Source: Paraburkholderia sejongensis (lineage in GTDB: Bacteria; Pseudomonadota; Gammaproteobacteria; Burkholderiales; Burkholderiaceae). Taken from it: 64,000 nt of DNA. The notes under the pieces were generated by a model. It saw only the letters and a program-made list of their open reading frames with translations, was not told where the DNA came from and searched no databases. Location of the stretch: assembly GCF_020880815.1 (NCBI RefSeq), contig NZ_JAJITD010000003.1, positions 310,001-374,000 on the forward strand, read 5' to 3'. Positions 36,968 through 44,984 of the stretch are shown one piece after another (the first letter of the stretch is position 1; each line of letters starts with the position of its first letter). The position numbers were made by a program, and so were the translations under genes.

Positions 36968-38440
36968 TTACGCGCCGGTCAGCGGCGGCCGTACCCGGCT
37001 ATGCGCGGCCGCCTGCTCGTACGCATGGCCCAGTTGCAGCACGCCCCAGTCGTCGCGATAGCGGCCGGCGATCTGCATGCCGATCGGCAACCCCGTTGCG
37101 CTGAAGCCGCACGGCACCGCGAGCACCGGCGCTTCGGTCACGGACAGATACCAGCAGATTCGCATCCAGTCGATGTACGACGTATAGCGCTCGCCCATGA
37201 ACGACGCGGGCCAGCGCAGCGACGCGTCGAACGGATGCATCTGCGTGGCCGGCAGCACGTAGAACGGATGCTCGTTCGTGAACGCGCGCATCCGCTGGAA
37301 CAACGCGCTCTTGCGCACGAACATCTGACCGAGATCGGCCGCGCTCAGCGAGCGGTGCAGCCGGCATTCGTCGTCGATCTCGGGCTTGAGCAGCGACTGC
37401 GCGTCGGCGTCGAGTTGCTGGACCAGCGTGCCGATCATCCACGCGCGCTCGATCCGGAACACTTCCTCGGCGTCCGCGAGGTCCGGGTCGGCGAACACGA
37501 CTTCGCAGCCGAGCGCTTCGAACACCGCCGCCTGCGCGTGTACCGTGCGGCGGATTTCCGGGTCCACCGCGAGCCCCGCGAGACTCTCCGAGAACGCCAC
37601 CCGCACGCCGCGAAAATCGCGCTCCAGCGGCCGCGCGAAAGTTGCGCCGGGCTCGTAGAGTTCGGTCGCGGTTTCGCCGCTCGGACCCGCGATCGCGCTG
37701 AGCAGCAGCGCGGTGTCGGCGACGTTGCGCGCCATCGGACCGTCGACGCCGAGCGTCGCCCAGCCGTTCAGATCGGGCGCGCGCGGCACCCGGCCCGGCG
37801 ACGGCCGCAGACCGACGACGCCGTTCCACGCAGCCGGATTGCGCAGCGAACCGCCCATGTCGCTGCCGCACGCGAGCGGATTCATCCCGGCTGCGAGCGA
37901 GGCCGCCGCGCCGCCGCTGCTGCCGCCCGCCGACTTGCTCGGATCCCAGGGGTTGCGGGTGACGCCGAACACGTCGTTGAACGTGTGGGAGCCGGCGCCG
38001 AATTCGGGCGTGTTCGATTTGCCGATCATCAGCGCGCCCGCCGCATCGCAGCGCCGCGCGACCAGCGCGCTCCGCTCGGGCACGTGATGCTCGAACACTT
38101 TCGAACCATAGGTGGTGCGCACCCCGCCCGTCGCGGTCAGGTCTTTCTGCGACACCGGCAGTCCGTGCAGCACGCCTTGCCATTCGCCGGCCGCCCAGCG
38201 CGTGTCGATCTGCCGGGCGCGGGCGCGCAATTGCTCGCTATCGCCGAGCGTGACGAGCGCGTTGATTTGCGGATTGACCGCGTCGATGCGGGCGAGGTGA
38301 GCGTCGAGGATTTCGACCGCGCTCACTTCGCGCTTGCGTTGCAGGTCGAGCAACGCGAGCGCGGACAGTTCGCATAACGAGTCGATGCCGGTGGCGCGAT
38401 GAGCGGTAGCGGAACAAGCGGTATTCGGCGTGTCGTACAT
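36968..38440 (-). CDS. Amidase-signature family hydrolase
   Basis: The 490-residue protein carries the amidase signature. The catalytic Lys lies in LPVSQKDLTATGG, and the cis-Ser/Ser pair in SKSAGGSSGGAAASLAAG and GSDMGGSLRNPAAWNGVVG. The motif around Lys is PVSQKDL rather than the common P(I/V)xxKD with small residues, which may mark a substrate subfamily. It hydrolyses amide bonds; the substrate is unknown. A LysR-type gene is divergent, with a perfect inverted repeat between them, so it is probably controlled by that regulator. Confidence 0.87.
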   Translation of the reverse strand: MYDTPNTACSATAHRATGIDSLCELSALALLDLQRKREVSAVEILDAHLARIDAVNPQINALVTLGDSEQLRARARQIDTRWAAGEWQGVLHGLPVSQKDLTATGGVRTTYGSKVFEHHVPERSALVARRCDAAGALMIGKSNTPEFGAGSHTFNDVFGVTRNPWDPSKSAGGSSGGAAASLAAGMNPLACGSDMGGSLRNPAAWNGVVGLRPSPGRVPRAPDLNGWATLGVDGPMARNVADTALLLSAIAGPSGETATELYEPGATFARPLERDFRGVRVAFSESLAGLAVDPEIRRTVHAQAAVFEALGCEVVFADPDLADAEEVFRIERAWMIGTLVQQLDADAQSLLKPEIDDECRLHRSLSAADLGQMFVRKSALFQRMRAFTNEHPFYVLPATQMHPFDASLRWPASFMGERYTSYIDWMRICWYLSVTEAPVLAVPCGFSATGLPIGMQIAGRYRDDWGVLQLGHAYEQAAAHSRVRPPLTGA

Positions 38441-38544
38441 GGCGGTTTATTCCGTCGGGACAGGTGGAAAGAAGAGCGGCGGCGCGGCGACAGCAAGAGT
38501 CTAGGAGGACAAAATAAAGTCACCGCTTTGCTTTTTCTGATCGT

Positions 38545-38561
38545 GATAACAGATGGTTATC
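38545..38561. promoter_or_regulatory. Inverted repeat, candidate LysR operator
   Basis: GATAAC (38545-38550) and GTTATC (38556-38561) form perfect 6-bp arms around 5 nt, lying between the divergent amidase and LysR genes. The size and AT-rich arms fit a LysR-type box. Binding by the adjacent regulator is inferred. Confidence 0.5.
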
Positions 38562-38694
38562 GCGCGTGCGGGGATCCGTCGAAATTCGGGCTATGCCGCA
38601 TGGTCCGGGCAGGGGCTCTGCGGTAACATGGCCCGTTCTTGCGCCTGGAGGTTGCTCCGGGCATCTGTTCGTTATTCATCGCGGATTTCCAGAC

Positions 38695-39606
38695 TTGAAG
38701 CACAACCAGCTACGCGCGCTCGTCGCGATTGCCGAGCATGGCAGCCTGCGCGCAGCGGCGAAAACCGTCTGTCTGTCGCAACCGGCCCTCACCAAGGCGA
38801 TCCGCGAACTCGAACAGGACCTCGGCGTGACGCTGGTCGCGCGCAGCGCGCGCGGCGCGCAACTGACGCCGTTCGGCCGCGCGATCTATACGCGCGCGAA
38901 ACTGATCCTCGCGGAGATGCAGCATGCGCGCGACGACGTCTACCGGCTCTCGGGAACAGAAGGCGGCGTAGTGTCGTGCGCGGTGACCCCGCTGATATCG
39001 CTGAAGTACCTGCCGCGCGCGATCCGGATGTTCAGACAGCGCATGACGACGACGCGGCTGTCGGTGCACGAAGGCTTTCTCACCCAGGCGATGGCCGGCG
39101 TGCGCGACGGCACGCTCGACTTCGCGATCGTGGTGCTCGACGACAGCAAACTGTCGAACGAATTCCAGTTCCGGCCGCTGCTCGAAGCACGGCTGATGAT
39201 CTCCGCGCGCAAGGGCCATCCGCTCGCCGACGCCCGCTCGATCTTCGAACTCGGCGGCGCGCAATGGATGTTGAACACGACGCCGGAAAGCATCGGGCGA
39301 GTGCTGCAGGATTACTTCGTCGATATGGGCGCGGGCGCGCCGCGCGTGGTGATGGAGTGCAGCTCGTTCAGCGGCAGTTTTTCGATGTCGGCCAACAGCG
39401 ATCTGCTGTCGTGCTGCCCGCAGAGCTTTCTCGAATCGCCGTGGTTCAACGCGGCGGTGGTCGCGATTCCGGTCGCGGAGAGTTTACCGCAGGTGACTGT
39501 CGGGATCGTGTCGCGGCGTGATGCGTTGAATACGGCGGCTTGCGATTATCTGATCGATTGCTTTGCGGAAGCGGTGGCGGCGTTGCCGCCGTTTGAAGGA
39601 GGATGA
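38695..39606 (+). CDS. LysR-family transcriptional regulator
   Basis: The 303-residue product begins KHNQLRALVAIAEHGSLRAA and has the LysR helix-turn-helix (AAKTVCLSQPALTKAIREL), then a substrate-binding domain (YLPRAIRMFRQRM, LDFAIVVL). The length matches the family when translation starts at the TTG at 38695; no ATG lies close to the domain start, and the open frame extends to 38566 without family character. It resembles the TsaR/CbbR-like class with an unknown ligand. It is divergent from the amidase and probably regulates it through the repeat at 38545-38561. Confidence 0.85.
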   Translation: MKHNQLRALVAIAEHGSLRAAAKTVCLSQPALTKAIRELEQDLGVTLVARSARGAQLTPFGRAIYTRAKLILAEMQHARDDVYRLSGTEGGVVSCAVTPLISLKYLPRAIRMFRQRMTTTRLSVHEGFLTQAMAGVRDGTLDFAIVVLDDSKLSNEFQFRPLLEARLMISARKGHPLADARSIFELGGAQWMLNTTPESIGRVLQDYFVDMGAGAPRVVMECSSFSGSFSMSANSDLLSCCPQSFLESPWFNAAVVAIPVAESLPQVTVGIVSRRDALNTAACDYLIDCFAEAVAALPPFEGG

Positions 39607-39663
39607 GGGCGCGGCATTGGGTGAGTACCGGGTCGCCCTGCGACGGACAATAAACGCTTCCGA

Positions 39664-40176
39664 TCAATCCTCCTCGCTCCCCTCGGCATCTTTCCCGCCC
39701 TCATCGAGCCGCTTCATGTTGTCGAGCAGCTTGAGCAGATAGTGCAACGTATGCGTGACATCGTCCGTCGAAAAATTGCTCAGCACCTGCTCGTAGTAGT
39801 CGTGGATCTTCGGCGTCGCCTGCTGCACCCACAGCTTGCGGCCTGACTCCGTCATCGTGATCCGGCGCGAGCGGCGGTCCTGGCCGTCGGCCGTCGCGCT
39901 CAGATGGCCGTCGCGCTCCATCCGGCTGATCAGCCCCGACAGATTCTGCCGGCTCACCATCAGATAGCTGGCCAGTCCGCCGACACTCATCCCGTGCTCC
40001 GCTTCGGGCCGCGATAGCGCGCCCAGCACCGCCCATTGCTGGGTGGTCAGCCCCTCCGCTTCCACTGCTCGCGTGCCGGTTTTATGCAACATATTTGCAC
40101 ACTGGTACAACCGGAAAAAGAGCCGGTTAGCCAGTTCCAGCTTCACCGATACGTCATTTTTTCGCTGCTTGACCAA
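39664..40176 (-). CDS. badR: MarR-family regulator, BadR-like
   Basis: The ~170-residue protein has the MarR winged-helix pattern: GLTTQQWAVLGALSR, MSVGGLASYLMVSRQNLSGL (recognition helix) and the wing with QDRRSRRITMTESGR. A TTG at 40176 with AGGAG about 6 nt before it is the best start; an ATG at 40236 lies inside the probable operator region. It is divergent from badH-badI-aliB-aliA. In Rhodopseudomonas palustris the MarR protein BadR represses the matching genes and is relieved by a pathway CoA thioester, so the same role is proposed here from gene order. Confidence 0.75.
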   Translation of the reverse strand: MVKQRKNDVSVKLELANRLFFRLYQCANMLHKTGTRAVEAEGLTTQQWAVLGALSRPEAEHGMSVGGLASYLMVSRQNLSGLISRMERDGHLSATADGQDRRSRRITMTESGRKLWVQQATPKIHDYYEQVLSNFSTDDVTHTLHYLLKLLDNMKRLDEGGKDAEGSEED

Positions 40177-40227
40177 GGGATTCTCCTGATACCGCCGTTC
40201 TTGTAGTCGCCGCTCACGCCGCCTACT

Positions 40228-40249
40228 ATACGTCAATATATTTACATAT
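40228..40249. promoter_or_regulatory. 22-bp imperfect palindrome, candidate BadR operator
   Basis: An AT-rich palindrome centred between 40238 and 40239 pairs at 9 of 11 positions. The inner 14 bp are GTCAATATATTTAC and the outer arms ATA/TAT. It sits between the divergent MarR and badH genes, just upstream of the MarR start, as expected for a dimeric MarR repressor that also controls itself. Confidence 0.6.
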
Positions 40250-40313
40250 CTAGGCGGTGCGGACGATTTCTTCGCAGCGCCAATGGTAACCCTGACAACC
40301 GACGGAGACGATT

Positions 40314-41081
40314 GTGCAAAGACTCGAAGGCAAGACGGTCATCGTGACCGGCGGCGGTGGCGGGATCGGGGGGGCGACCTGCCGGCGCTTCGCGGCCGAA
40401 GGCGCGCGGGTGGCGGTGCTGGACCTCTCGATCGAGGCCGCCGAAAAAGTGGTCGGCGCGATTCGCGCCGCCGGCGGCCAAGCCGAAGCACTGCGCTGCG
40501 ATATCACCCAGCGCGCGGATGTCGACGCGGCCGTCGCGGCCACCGAAGCGAGACTCGGCCCGGTCGACGTGCTGGTCAACAACGCCGGCTGGGACGTCTT
40601 CAGGCCGTTCGTCAAGACCGAACCGTCTCAATGGGAGCGGCTGATCGCGATCAATCTGACCGGCGCGCTGCATATGCATCACGCCGTGCTGCCGGGCATG
40701 GTGCAGCGCAAGGCCGGGCGCATCGTCAATATCGCATCGGATGCGGCGCGGGTCGGCTCGTCGGGCGAAGCGGTGTACGCGGCCTGCAAGGGCGGGCTCG
40801 TATCGTTTTCGAAGACCATCGCGCGCGAGCATGCGCGCCACGGCATCACCGTGAACGTCGTGTGCCCCGGCCCGACCGATACCGCGCTGTTCGCCGAATA
40901 CAAGGAAGGCGCCGGCAACCCCGAGAAGCTGATGGAAGCGTTCCAGCGCTCGATTCCGCTCGGCCGCATCGGCCAGCCCAACGACCTGCCGGGCGCGGTG
41001 GTGTTCTTCGCCAGCGACGACGCCGGCTACATCACCGGCCAGGTGCTCAGCGTGTCGGGCGGCCTGACCATGGCGGGTTGA
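40314..41081 (+). CDS. badH: 2-hydroxycyclohexanecarboxyl-CoA dehydrogenase (SDR)
   Basis: The 255-residue SDR has VTGGGGGIGGATCRRF, VDVLVNNAGWDVF, a catalytic Ser in NIASDAARVG and the YAACK pair, and ends with TGQVLSVSGGLTMAG. With badI, aliB and aliA directly behind it and BadR in front, it is assigned as BadH, which oxidises 2-hydroxycyclohexane-1-carboxyl-CoA to the 2-keto compound with NAD. Sequence alone would only give an SDR; the specific name rests on the operon, whose next gene is a very close BadI. A 36-nt gap leads to badI. Confidence 0.85.
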   Translation: MQRLEGKTVIVTGGGGGIGGATCRRFAAEGARVAVLDLSIEAAEKVVGAIRAAGGQAEALRCDITQRADVDAAVAATEARLGPVDVLVNNAGWDVFRPFVKTEPSQWERLIAINLTGALHMHHAVLPGMVQRKAGRIVNIASDAARVGSSGEAVYAACKGGLVSFSKTIAREHARHGITVNVVCPGPTDTALFAEYKEGAGNPEKLMEAFQRSIPLGRIGQPNDLPGAVVFFASDDAGYITGQVLSVSGGLTMAG

Positions 41082-41117
41082 ATTCACGGCTGAATTCACA
41101 TTACCAGGGAAGTGACG

Positions 41118-41900
41118 ATGAACTACGAAGACATCCTTTACGAAGTGCGCAACGGCGCGGCGTGGATCACGATCAACCGTCCGGAGAAGATGAACGCGTT
41201 TCGCGGCCGCACCTGCGATGAACTGATTCACGCGCTGAACAAGGCCGGCTACGCGCGCGAAGTCGGCGTGATCGTGCTGGCCGGCGCGGGCGAGCGCGCG
41301 TTCTGCACCGGCGGCGATCAGTCGTCGCACGAAGGGCAGTACGATGGCCGCGGCACGATCGGCCTGCCGATGGAAGAGTTGCACAACGCGATTCGCGACG
41401 TGCCCAAACCGGTGATCGCGCGCGTGCAGGGCTTCGCGGTCGGCGGCGGCAACGTGCTGTGCACGATTTGCGACTTCACGATCGCGTCGGAAAAAGCGGT
41501 GTTCGCGCAGGCCGGCCCGAAGGTCGGCTCGGTCGACCCCGGCTACGGCACCGCGTTCCTCGCGCGCGTGGTCGGCGAGAAAAAGGCGCGTGAGATCTGG
41601 TATCTGTGCCGCCGCTACCCGGCCAGCGAGGCGCTCGCGATGGGCCTCGTCAACGCGGTCGTGCCGCACGAACAACTGGACGCCGAAGTGCAGAAGTGGT
41701 GCGACGAGATCATGGAAAAGAGCCCGACCGCGATCGCGATCGCGAAGCGCTCGTTCAACATGGACACCGCGCATCAGGCGGGTATCGCGGGCATGGGCAT
41801 GTACGCGCTGAAGCTCTACTACGACACCGAAGAGTCGCGCGAAGGCGTGAAGGCCTTCCAGGAAAAGCGCAAGCCCGAGTTCCGCAAGTACGCGAAATAA
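41118..41900 (+). CDS. badI: 2-ketocyclohexanecarboxyl-CoA hydrolase BadI
   Basis: The ~260-residue crotonase-fold enzyme has features of BadI: NRPEKMNAFRG, AFCTGGDQSSHEGQYDGRG, VQGFAVGGGNVLCTICD, KVGSVDPGYGTAFLARVVGE and a C-terminal ALKLYYDTEESREGVKAFQE. BadI opens the ring of 2-ketocyclohexane-1-carboxyl-CoA by water addition to give pimelyl-CoA, the exit step to beta-oxidation. I start at the ATG at 41118, preceded by GGGAAG; an in-frame GTG lies at 41112. From memory the protein resembles R. palustris BadI along its whole length. Confidence 0.93.
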   Translation: MNYEDILYEVRNGAAWITINRPEKMNAFRGRTCDELIHALNKAGYAREVGVIVLAGAGERAFCTGGDQSSHEGQYDGRGTIGLPMEELHNAIRDVPKPVIARVQGFAVGGGNVLCTICDFTIASEKAVFAQAGPKVGSVDPGYGTAFLARVVGEKKAREIWYLCRRYPASEALAMGLVNAVVPHEQLDAEVQKWCDEIMEKSPTAIAIAKRSFNMDTAHQAGIAGMGMYALKLYYDTEESREGVKAFQEKRKPEFRKYAK

Positions 41901-41938
41901 GACGGGAAACAAGCCGACCACGAGCGCCAGGAGCCATG

Positions 41939-43090
41939 ATGAATCCCTACCTCGATGAAGACCTCGTCGCGCTCGGCGAACATGCGCGGCGGTTTGCGCG
42001 CGAACGCGTCGCGCCGGGATTTCTCGAACGCGACAAGACTCGCACGCTCGACCGCGACCTGATGCGCGAGATGGGCCAGATGGGTTTTATCGCGCCCGAA
42101 TTGCCCGAGCAGTACGGCGGCCAGGGGACCGGCTGCCTCGCGGCCGGCGTGATCCACGAGGAAATCGCGCGCGCCGATCTGAGCCTGTCGTACATCAACC
42201 TGCTCGCGTCGCTCAACGGCCAGATTCTCGCGCAGCACGCGGCGCCCGAAATCGCGCGGCCGTGGCTCGAAAAACTCACGCAAGGCACCGCACTGTTCGC
42301 GATTGCGCTGACCGAACCGCGCGGCGGCTCGGATGCGGCGAACCTGCGTCTGCGGATGGAACGGGTCGGCGACCACTATGTGCTGAACGGCGAGAAGACC
42401 TCGATTTCCGCCGCCGACCAGGCCGATGCGGCGGTCGTGTTCGCGCGCACCGGCAGTGTCGAAGCGGGCGCGCGCGGCGTGTCCGCATTGCTGGTGCCGA
42501 TGGATCTGCCGGGCATCACCCGCAACCGCTTCGACTGTCACGGCCAACGCGCCATCGGCCGCGGCTCGCTGTTCTTCGAGAACGTGCGAGTGCCGGTCGA
42601 CCATCTGCTCGGCGCAGAAGGGCAGGGCTTCGTGCAGGTGATGCAGGGCTTCGACTTCTCGCGCGCGCTGATCGGCTTGCAGGTGCTGGCGGTCGCCAAA
42701 GTCAGCCTCGAAGAAACCTGGGACTACGTCGCCCAGCGCGAAGCGTTCGGCAAGCCGCTGTCGGCGTTTCAGGGCGTGTCGCATCCGCTCGCCGATTTCG
42801 AAACCCAGGTCGAGGCCGCGCGCCTGCTCTGTCTACAAACGCTGTGGCTGAAGGATCGCGGCTTGCCGCACACCGCCGAGGCGGCGATGTGCAAGTGGTG
42901 GGGCCCGAAACTCGCGTACGACGTCGTGCACCAATGCCTGCTGTCGTTCGGCCACGGCGGCTACGATCGCGGTCCGCTGGAGCAACGCCTGCGCGACGTG
43001 CTGGGCTTCCAGATCGGCGACGGCACCGCGCAGATCATGAAGACGATCATCGCCCGCACCCGCGCGGGGCGCGACGCGGTACCGGCCTGA
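41939..43090 (+). CDS. aliB: Cyclohexanecarboxyl-CoA dehydrogenase (acyl-CoA dehydrogenase family)
   Basis: The 383-residue protein shows acyl-CoA dehydrogenase signatures: FALTEPRGGSD-like FAIALTEPRGGSDAANL, LNGEKTSISAADQADAAVVF and AQREAFGKPLSAFQGVSHPL. In the C-terminal active-site motif, usually (I/F)YEGT, it reads QIGDGTAQIMK, so Asp361 replaces the usual catalytic Glu. In this operon it is AliB, which desaturates cyclohexanecarboxyl-CoA to cyclohex-1-ene-1-carboxyl-CoA with FAD. Two adjacent ATGs exist; the one at 41939 has better spacing from AGGAG. It follows badI by 38 nt. Confidence 0.85.
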   Translation: MNPYLDEDLVALGEHARRFARERVAPGFLERDKTRTLDRDLMREMGQMGFIAPELPEQYGGQGTGCLAAGVIHEEIARADLSLSYINLLASLNGQILAQHAAPEIARPWLEKLTQGTALFAIALTEPRGGSDAANLRLRMERVGDHYVLNGEKTSISAADQADAAVVFARTGSVEAGARGVSALLVPMDLPGITRNRFDCHGQRAIGRGSLFFENVRVPVDHLLGAEGQGFVQVMQGFDFSRALIGLQVLAVAKVSLEETWDYVAQREAFGKPLSAFQGVSHPLADFETQVEAARLLCLQTLWLKDRGLPHTAEAAMCKWWGPKLAYDVVHQCLLSFGHGGYDRGPLEQRLRDVLGFQIGDGTAQIMKTIIARTRAGRDAVPA

Positions 43091-43138
43091 ACCCATGCAT
43101 CCTTGCTCAGGCATCCATAACAAAACGGAGACGCACGC

Positions 43139-44803
43139 ATGGAGTTCGACCCGGTTCTGATCGCGCCGCGACGGCAGACGAGCATCGCGCGCGGGTGGTG
43201 GCCCGAGCGCACCATCAACGACGCGCTCGACGCCTGTCTCACGACCCGTCCCGACCAGCTCGCGCTTAGCGCGATGCGGCTGGAGGACGGCACCGCCACG
43301 CGCTTCACCTACCGCGAAATGGCGACGCTGGCCGACCGGATCGCGGTCGGTCTCGCGCGGCTCGGCGTGCAACGCAACGACGTGGTGTCGATGCAATTGC
43401 CGAACTGGTGGGAGTTCACGCTGACCTATCTGGCCTGCTCGCGCATCGGCGCGGTGATCAATCCGTTGATGCCGATTTTTCGGGAGCGCGAGCTGTCGTT
43501 CATGCTGAACCACAGCCGCAGCAAGATCATGATCGTGCCGAAGCGGTTTCGCGGCTTCGACTACGAGCGGATGATCGCGGGCCTTGGCCGGCAGTTGCCG
43601 CATCTGCGCGAGGTCGTGGTGGTCGGCGGCGAAACGGACGGCAAACCCGCCGCGAACAGTTTCGAAGCGCTGCTGTCGGGTCCGCAATGGGAGCGCGATG
43701 CGGATGCGCGCGAAATCCTGACCCGCAATCGTCCGGGTCCCGATGACGTTACGCAATTGCTCTATACGTCGGGCACCACCGGCGAGCCGAAAGGGGTGAT
43801 GCATACGGCCAACACGCTGCTGTCCAATATCGTCCCGTATGCCGACGCGATGCGCCTGAGCGCGGACGACGTCGTGTTGATGGCGTCGCCGCTCGCGCAT
43901 CAAACCGGCTTCATGTATGGGCTGATGATGCCGATCGTGCTCGGCGCCCGCGCGGTGTTGCAGGATATCTGGCAGCCCGCGCAAGCGGTTCAGACGATCC
44001 GCGACGAAAGCGTGACCTTCACGATGGCATCGACAGTATTCCTGACCGATCTGGCGGCGAGCGTGCATGAAACGCAAGCGGCCGTGCCGAGCTTGCGGAC
44101 CTTCCTGTGTGCCGGCGCGCCGATTCCGGGGCCGCTGGTCGAACAGGCGCGCGCGGCGCTCGGCGCGAAGATCGTGTCGGCCTGGGGGATGACCGAGATG
44201 GGCGCCGTCACGCTGACCGGGCTCGACGATCCCGACGAGCGCGCGTTCACGACCGACGGCGCGCCGCTGCCCGGCGTCGAGCTGCGCATCGTCGACGACG
44301 AGCACGCACCGTTGCCGGCAGGCGCGACCGGCCATCTGCTGGTGCGCTCGTGCTCGTCGTTCGGCGGCTATCTGCATCGCGAGCATCTGAACGCGACCGA
44401 TGCCGACGGCTGGTTCGATACCGGCGACCTCGCGCGCGTCGACGCGCACGGCTATATCCGCATCAGCGGACGCAGCAAGGACGTGGTCATCCGCGGCGGC
44501 GAAAACATTCCGGTGGTCGAGATCGAGGCGTTGCTGTACCGGCATCCGGCGATCGCGGCGGCGGCGCTCGTCGCGTATCCGGATCGAAGACTGGGCGAGC
44601 GGGCATGCGCGGTGGTCGTCACACGGCCGGGCGAGCCGCTCGATCTGCCGGCGCTCGTCGCGTTTCTGAAGTCGCACAAGGTGGCCGCGCATTACCTGCC
44701 GGAACGCTTGCTCGTGCTCGATGCGCTGCCGGTCACGCCGGCCGGCAAGGTGCAGAAGTTCAAGCTGCGCGAGCTGTTGCGCGATGGGGAGCGGGGGCAG
44801 TAG
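43139..44803 (+). CDS. aliA: Cyclohexanecarboxylate-CoA ligase (AMP-forming)
   Basis: The 554-residue enzyme has all adenylate-forming ligase motifs: LLYTSGTTGEPKGVMHT, the VSAWGMTEMG core, DGWFDTGDLARVD, GRSKDVVIRGGENIPVVEIE and the C-terminal lysine in TPAGKVQKFKLRE. It activates a carboxylic acid with ATP and CoA. Its position at the end of badH-badI-aliB supports cyclohexanecarboxylate as substrate (AliA). The operon thus has activation, dehydrogenation, the second oxidation and ring opening; the hydratase step (BadK) must be supplied from elsewhere. Confidence 0.87.
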   Translation: MEFDPVLIAPRRQTSIARGWWPERTINDALDACLTTRPDQLALSAMRLEDGTATRFTYREMATLADRIAVGLARLGVQRNDVVSMQLPNWWEFTLTYLACSRIGAVINPLMPIFRERELSFMLNHSRSKIMIVPKRFRGFDYERMIAGLGRQLPHLREVVVVGGETDGKPAANSFEALLSGPQWERDADAREILTRNRPGPDDVTQLLYTSGTTGEPKGVMHTANTLLSNIVPYADAMRLSADDVVLMASPLAHQTGFMYGLMMPIVLGARAVLQDIWQPAQAVQTIRDESVTFTMASTVFLTDLAASVHETQAAVPSLRTFLCAGAPIPGPLVEQARAALGAKIVSAWGMTEMGAVTLTGLDDPDERAFTTDGAPLPGVELRIVDDEHAPLPAGATGHLLVRSCSSFGGYLHREHLNATDADGWFDTGDLARVDAHGYIRISGRSKDVVIRGGENIPVVEIEALLYRHPAIAAAALVAYPDRRLGERACAVVVTRPGEPLDLPALVAFLKSHKVAAHYLPERLLVLDALPVTPAGKVQKFKLRELLRDGERGQ

Positions 44804-44845
44804 CGCGGGTCGGCGTGCGGCTGTAACAGCGAAGCGCCAGCACGT

Positions 44846-44861
44846 TGCTGACTGAACAGCA
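44846..44861. promoter_or_regulatory. Inverted repeat TGCTG-N6-CAGCA, site 1
   Basis: TGCTGACTGAACAGCA is followed by GCGT. It lies 52 nt upstream of the sigma54-like promoter at 44914 and upstream of the SfnB/DszC-like gene. The same arms and spacing recur at 48835 and 48962, which marks it as a candidate binding site of the sigma54 activator encoded at 46389-47516. Confidence 0.6.
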
Positions 44862-44913
44862 GCGTGCCGGCCGCAAAGCCCCGGATGCGCGCGTTGCGCG
44901 CGGGGTGGACTCA

Positions 44914-44930
44914 CTGGTACGCAATGTGCA
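44914..44930 (+). promoter_or_regulatory. Sigma54-type promoter
   Basis: TGGTACGCAATGTGCA has the -24 GG and -12 GC at the required 10-nt separation and differs from the consensus YTGGCACGrNNNTTGCW at three positions. It lies 55 nt before the ATG of the acyl-CoA-dehydrogenase-like monooxygenase and downstream of repeat site 1. Confidence 0.6.
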
Positions 44931-44984
44931 AACGGTTAGCGAACCGCGCGGCTCCATCGAGCCTCGCCTTCACCCGGAGACCAC

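Noticed and set aside
39606..39639. AGGGCG...CGCCCT stem between the convergent LysR and MarR genes
   Set aside because: Only 6 bp with a 22-nt loop and no T tract, expected by chance at this GC content.
41606..41938. Leftward extension of the aliB frame into badI
   Set aside because: The extension overlaps badI in another frame and lacks similarity; the acyl-CoA dehydrogenase fold starts at 41939 with a ribosome site.
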